Assembly (NCBI GenBank): GCA_024644775.1
Contig: JAHEHB010000224.1
Location: forward strand, 1-8,639
Length of the DNA stretch: 8,639 bases
Origin: Deltaproteobacteria bacterium
GTDB lineage: Bacteria > Desulfobacterota > Desulfobacteria > Desulfobacterales > SURF-15
Direction of reading: 5' to 3'
Part shown: positions 6,068-8,639 of the stretch, in pieces
Numbering within the stretch: the first letter of the stretch is position 1
Layout: each line of letters opens with the position of its first letter
Made by a program: the position numbers and the translations under genes
Notes under the pieces: generated by a model
Seen by the model: the letters and a program-made list of their open reading frames with translations, nothing else
Database searches by the model: none
Told to the model about the DNA's origin: nothing

Positions 6068-8639
6068 TTAATAATAATCACCCACCAACGTAAATGCACC
6101 CCAATACCCCGGATGCGGGTATCGATTTTTAACGTGAAGAATCGCGCGTCTCAGACTGTCAGCTTTGTTAAGCCTCACATACTGGCGATAAAACTGCTTG
6201 GTCATAATAGCGGTGGAAAGGTCGCTGACGCGCCAGAGGCTGGATATGAGGGTATGTGTGCCGGCGTAAATGAACGCGCGATTCAAACCGATAATGTCAT
6301 CTCCCTCCGTCACTTTCCCCAACCCGGTCTGACAGGCACTCAACACGACAACGTCTGCACGAAGGGTTAATCCAAAGATTTCCGCTGCCTGCAAGTTTCC
6401 GTCCGCCTCATTGCTCTTTGCCAACTTAATTGACGAAAATAGCGGATTAATCGGATCGAATTCGCCGTGAGATGCCAGATGAACAATTCCGAATTTATTT
6501 ATGTTGTTAACGACCCAGCTCTCTGTGGCCGCTTCTCGGGTTAATACGGTGATGTTCGGAAAGTTCCATTTTATCGAATCCACCTCATGTTCTGCAAACG
6601 GAAGGTCAAACGTCGGGTTTTTCAAATCAGGATTTCCAATCGCGAGCACGTCGAAGTTTTTTTTCGGAAGCCGTCGCTTTAATGTAAAGTCTAAGACACT
6701 GGCACTGGGCAGATAAAACAGAGAATATCGATCCACCACGTAGGACGCTTGATTTCTTAGCGTCATGAAAGAAAGATAATGCAGGGGGCCGTGGGGTATG
6801 ATCCCCAATGTTTGAATACCCCCAAGCTCATCGATAAGCGGTGATATCAACCAATCGTAAAGTCTCTGTGATTGATCTTCAAGAGGTTCAAGATTTTGGA
6901 TCCTTCTTCGATATTCTAATATCGTTTGACCGAGTGCGTCCCTTCCCACCGGAATTCTAAATAATTTCATACCACTCGATTTTACGACCCAGCAATATAC
7001 CTCTTTGTCCAGAACATAATAGGTTAACAGGGCTAACTGTGGCTCCAACAGGCGAATCAGTTTGTCCGTATTGAGCGGTTGAACGGTAATAAGCGAACTT
7101 AACTGGGGATTTTTTGCCTGGATTTCAAGCATTAAATTTTGATATTCATTTTGTAGGTTTTCCAGTGCATTCCCGTATTCGTTGCGCTCTTCTTCCTTCT
7201 TTGCCTGGGCAAGAAGCATCGTTTGAGTATCGATCCTCGACGCAAGCCGTTTGTGTTGCTCCAGCAGGCGTTGATCGATGGTATCGCTTAATGTAAGTCG
7301 TTGATTTCCTAATAGATCAATGAAATTTCTCGCGCGAGAACGCTCGGCGATTTCAAAGGCCTCGGTAAATTTACTTCTGTTTACAAGGAGCGAGACCAGT
7401 GTCTCATACACGCTTAATTTGTTGGTTACGAAACTGTCCCGAAGTTGTTCGACTTTGATTTCCGACCGTATGGATTCGATGATCTCCACCGCTTCATAAA
7501 GCAACCGTTGCGCTTCCATTTGATCGTCTGAAAGTTTTACCCTCGCCAGACCGTAAAGCGCCCGCCATTCCGTTTCCCGGATCGCCATGGTTCTCGACAA
7601 TGTCAATGCCGATTGATAGGCTGCTGCGGCTTCAGCAAGATTTCCTTGGGCCAGATACGCATCCCCCATTCCGAGATAAGCCTTTGCTTCGTTGATGCGA
7701 TTACCGATGCTGTTGGCTTCACCCACCGCTTTTTTGAATAGAGGAATGGCCTCTTCCGGTTGCCCCATGCGCACCAGCGTTAGGGCCTTATTCCGCAGGT
7801 CGTATGCGATCGCCCATCGGGATCTCAATTTGGTATCGATGGCGAGCGCCTCATCAAACGCTTGTAGTGCTTCCTGATATTTTCCCATCTCCCGATAAAC
7901 AAGACCGATGTTGTTGAGTGTCGTCGCCACCTCATCCTGGCGTTTTTTAAAGCTGCGTGCATTTTGCAACGCGTTATCCAATTCCCTGTGCGCCTTTTCC
8001 GAATCCCCTAATGTCCACCAAATGAGACCGGCGGTATTTAAAGAAATAATTCGCATCAGCGGTAAATCCTGGTCGTTTGCGATTCGATAAGCGGTCCGCT
8101 GTAAAGTGAATGCTTCCTGATATCTTGCTTGAAACCAAGCGTTGTTTGCTTGCTCAATGACGATTTTTGCCTTCATTTCATTATTATTACTGTCCATTTC
8201 TGCCGATGCCCTTTGATAGTGGGTTTCCGCAGCGTCAAAGTCTCCCAAAAGGCGGTAACATCTTCCAATATCAAGGAGGGCTTGGGCGGTTTTTTTGCTT
8301 TTTCCTTTTTTGCCATAAAGTTCGTACGCTTTTTTGTAGTTTTCCATTGCCAGCGCATATTGGCTTAAGCGCAAATCATAAATTCTTCCAATGCTTCTGT
8401 ATTGATCTGCTAGAAATTCGTCTTTATTCAGTTTTTTGCTTAAAGATGCCGCTGATTGAAATCGGGTCAGTGCCCGGTCATAATCTGTGGCACTTTCCAA
8501 AACCACACCCAAGTCGGACAGGGCCAGAATATATTCCTCCTCCAGTTCTAACACTTCCATTATCTCTGCGGTTTCTTCCAGTATGGGGATGGCCTGCTCG
8601 AATTGTTCTAAGCGGGCATATATCAGTCCGAGCCTTAAC
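6068..8639 (-). CDS. TPR-CHAT caspase-like protein, N-terminus beyond the window
   Basis: The visible 856 residues run off the right edge in an open frame, already inside TPR repeats, so the true start is not seen. Numbering from the internal Met at 8560, residues 1 to about 365 are tandem tetratricopeptide repeats of the 40-residue TPR_12 kind, for example LNNIGLVYREMGKYQEALQAF and AKAYLGMGDAYLAQGNLAEA. A helical segment with ERSRARNFIDLLG (406-418) follows, then a charged coiled-coil-like stretch (about 428-482). A C-terminal CHAT domain, a caspase-fold cysteine peptidase, spans about 545-830. Its catalytic dyad is intact: His698 in HLASHGEF (codon 6467-6469) and Cys743 in LSACQTGLG (codon 6332-6334). 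IPHGPLHYLSF and the terminal YWGAFTLVGDYY are also family-typical. TPRs probably bind a partner that controls the protease. Whether it is exported depends on the unseen N-terminus. It is the first of three genes transcribed together. Confidence 0.92.
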   Translation of the reverse strand, partial: LRLGLIYARLEQFEQAIPILEETAEIMEVLELEEEYILALSDLGVVLESATDYDRALTRFQSAASLSKKLNKDEFLADQYRSIGRIYDLRLSQYALAMENYKKAYELYGKKGKSKKTAQALLDIGRCYRLLGDFDAAETHYQRASAEMDSNNNEMKAKIVIEQANNAWFQARYQEAFTLQRTAYRIANDQDLPLMRIISLNTAGLIWWTLGDSEKAHRELDNALQNARSFKKRQDEVATTLNNIGLVYREMGKYQEALQAFDEALAIDTKLRSRWAIAYDLRNKALTLVRMGQPEEAIPLFKKAVGEANSIGNRINEAKAYLGMGDAYLAQGNLAEAAAAYQSALTLSRTMAIRETEWRALYGLARVKLSDDQMEAQRLLYEAVEIIESIRSEIKVEQLRDSFVTNKLSVYETLVSLLVNRSKFTEAFEIAERSRARNFIDLLGNQRLTLSDTIDQRLLEQHKRLASRIDTQTMLLAQAKKEEERNEYGNALENLQNEYQNLMLEIQAKNPQLSSLITVQPLNTDKLIRLLEPQLALLTYYVLDKEVYCWVVKSSGMKLFRIPVGRDALGQTILEYRRRIQNLEPLEDQSQRLYDWLISPLIDELGGIQTLGIIPHGPLHYLSFMTLRNQASYVVDRYSLFYLPSASVLDFTLKRRLPKKNFDVLAIGNPDLKNPTFDLPFAEHEVDSIKWNFPNITVLTREAATESWVVNNINKFGIVHLASHGEFDPINPLFSSIKLAKSNEADGNLQAAEIFGLTLRADVVVLSACQTGLGKVTEGDDIIGLNRAFIYAGTHTLISSLWRVSDLSTAIMTKQFYRQYVRLNKADSLRRAILHVKNRYPHPGYWGAFTLVGDYY

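Noticed and set aside
6068..8639. Type III-E CRISPR (Craspase) context for the TPR-CHAT protein
   Set aside because: No repeat-spacer array, gRAMP/Cas7-11 or other cas gene is in the window, and the neighbours are exported proteins.

Overview
The window looks like a piece of a Gram-negative, deltaproteobacterial-type chromosome, most like the Desulfobacterales and relatives. This rests on the style of the PAS/HisKA/HATPase/REC hybrid kinase, the TPR-CHAT protein, the intergenic motifs built on 'TGAACC' and 'GTCATTCCGG', and the exported SH3b and M48 proteins. It is an inference from family resemblance; there is no rRNA or other marker gene in the window.

Layout. (1) Positions 1-1344, + strand: a hybrid sensor histidine kinase that enters from the left edge and is broken near 430-440 by what looks like an internal deletion. 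The PAS domain and the phospho-acceptor His lie in one frame, the ATPase and receiver domains in another. A compact hairpin terminator follows. (2) Positions 1345-1811: a non-coding stretch with short repeats and one small palindrome. (3) Positions 1812-3104, +: an amidase-signature enzyme with an intact Lys-Ser-Ser triad. (4) Positions 3105-3340: a non-coding spacer with an inverted-repeat, REP/MITE-like element. (5) Positions 3341-4372, +: a zinc-dependent medium-chain dehydrogenase that has lost all four cysteines of the structural zinc lobe but keeps the catalytic zinc ligands. (6) Positions 4373-4540: a convergent intergenic region with a near-perfect 18-bp hairpin and a second, weaker one. 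(7) Positions 4541-8639, - strand: three genes in one direction with short gaps. In transcription order they are a large TPR-CHAT caspase-like protein (N-terminus beyond the right edge), a small exported SH3b protein, and an exported M48 zinc metallopeptidase with a Tat-like signal.

The most interesting unit is the minus-strand trio. A TPR-fused CHAT cysteine protease with an intact His/Cys dyad sits 50 nt upstream of an exported SH3b protein, which sits 22 nt upstream of an exported M48 metallopeptidase. This suggests a two-protease envelope or stress module, but the link is inferred from gene order and spacing alone. The plus-strand amidase and dehydrogenase are separated by about 236 nt and need not form one operon; their substrates cannot be named from sequence.
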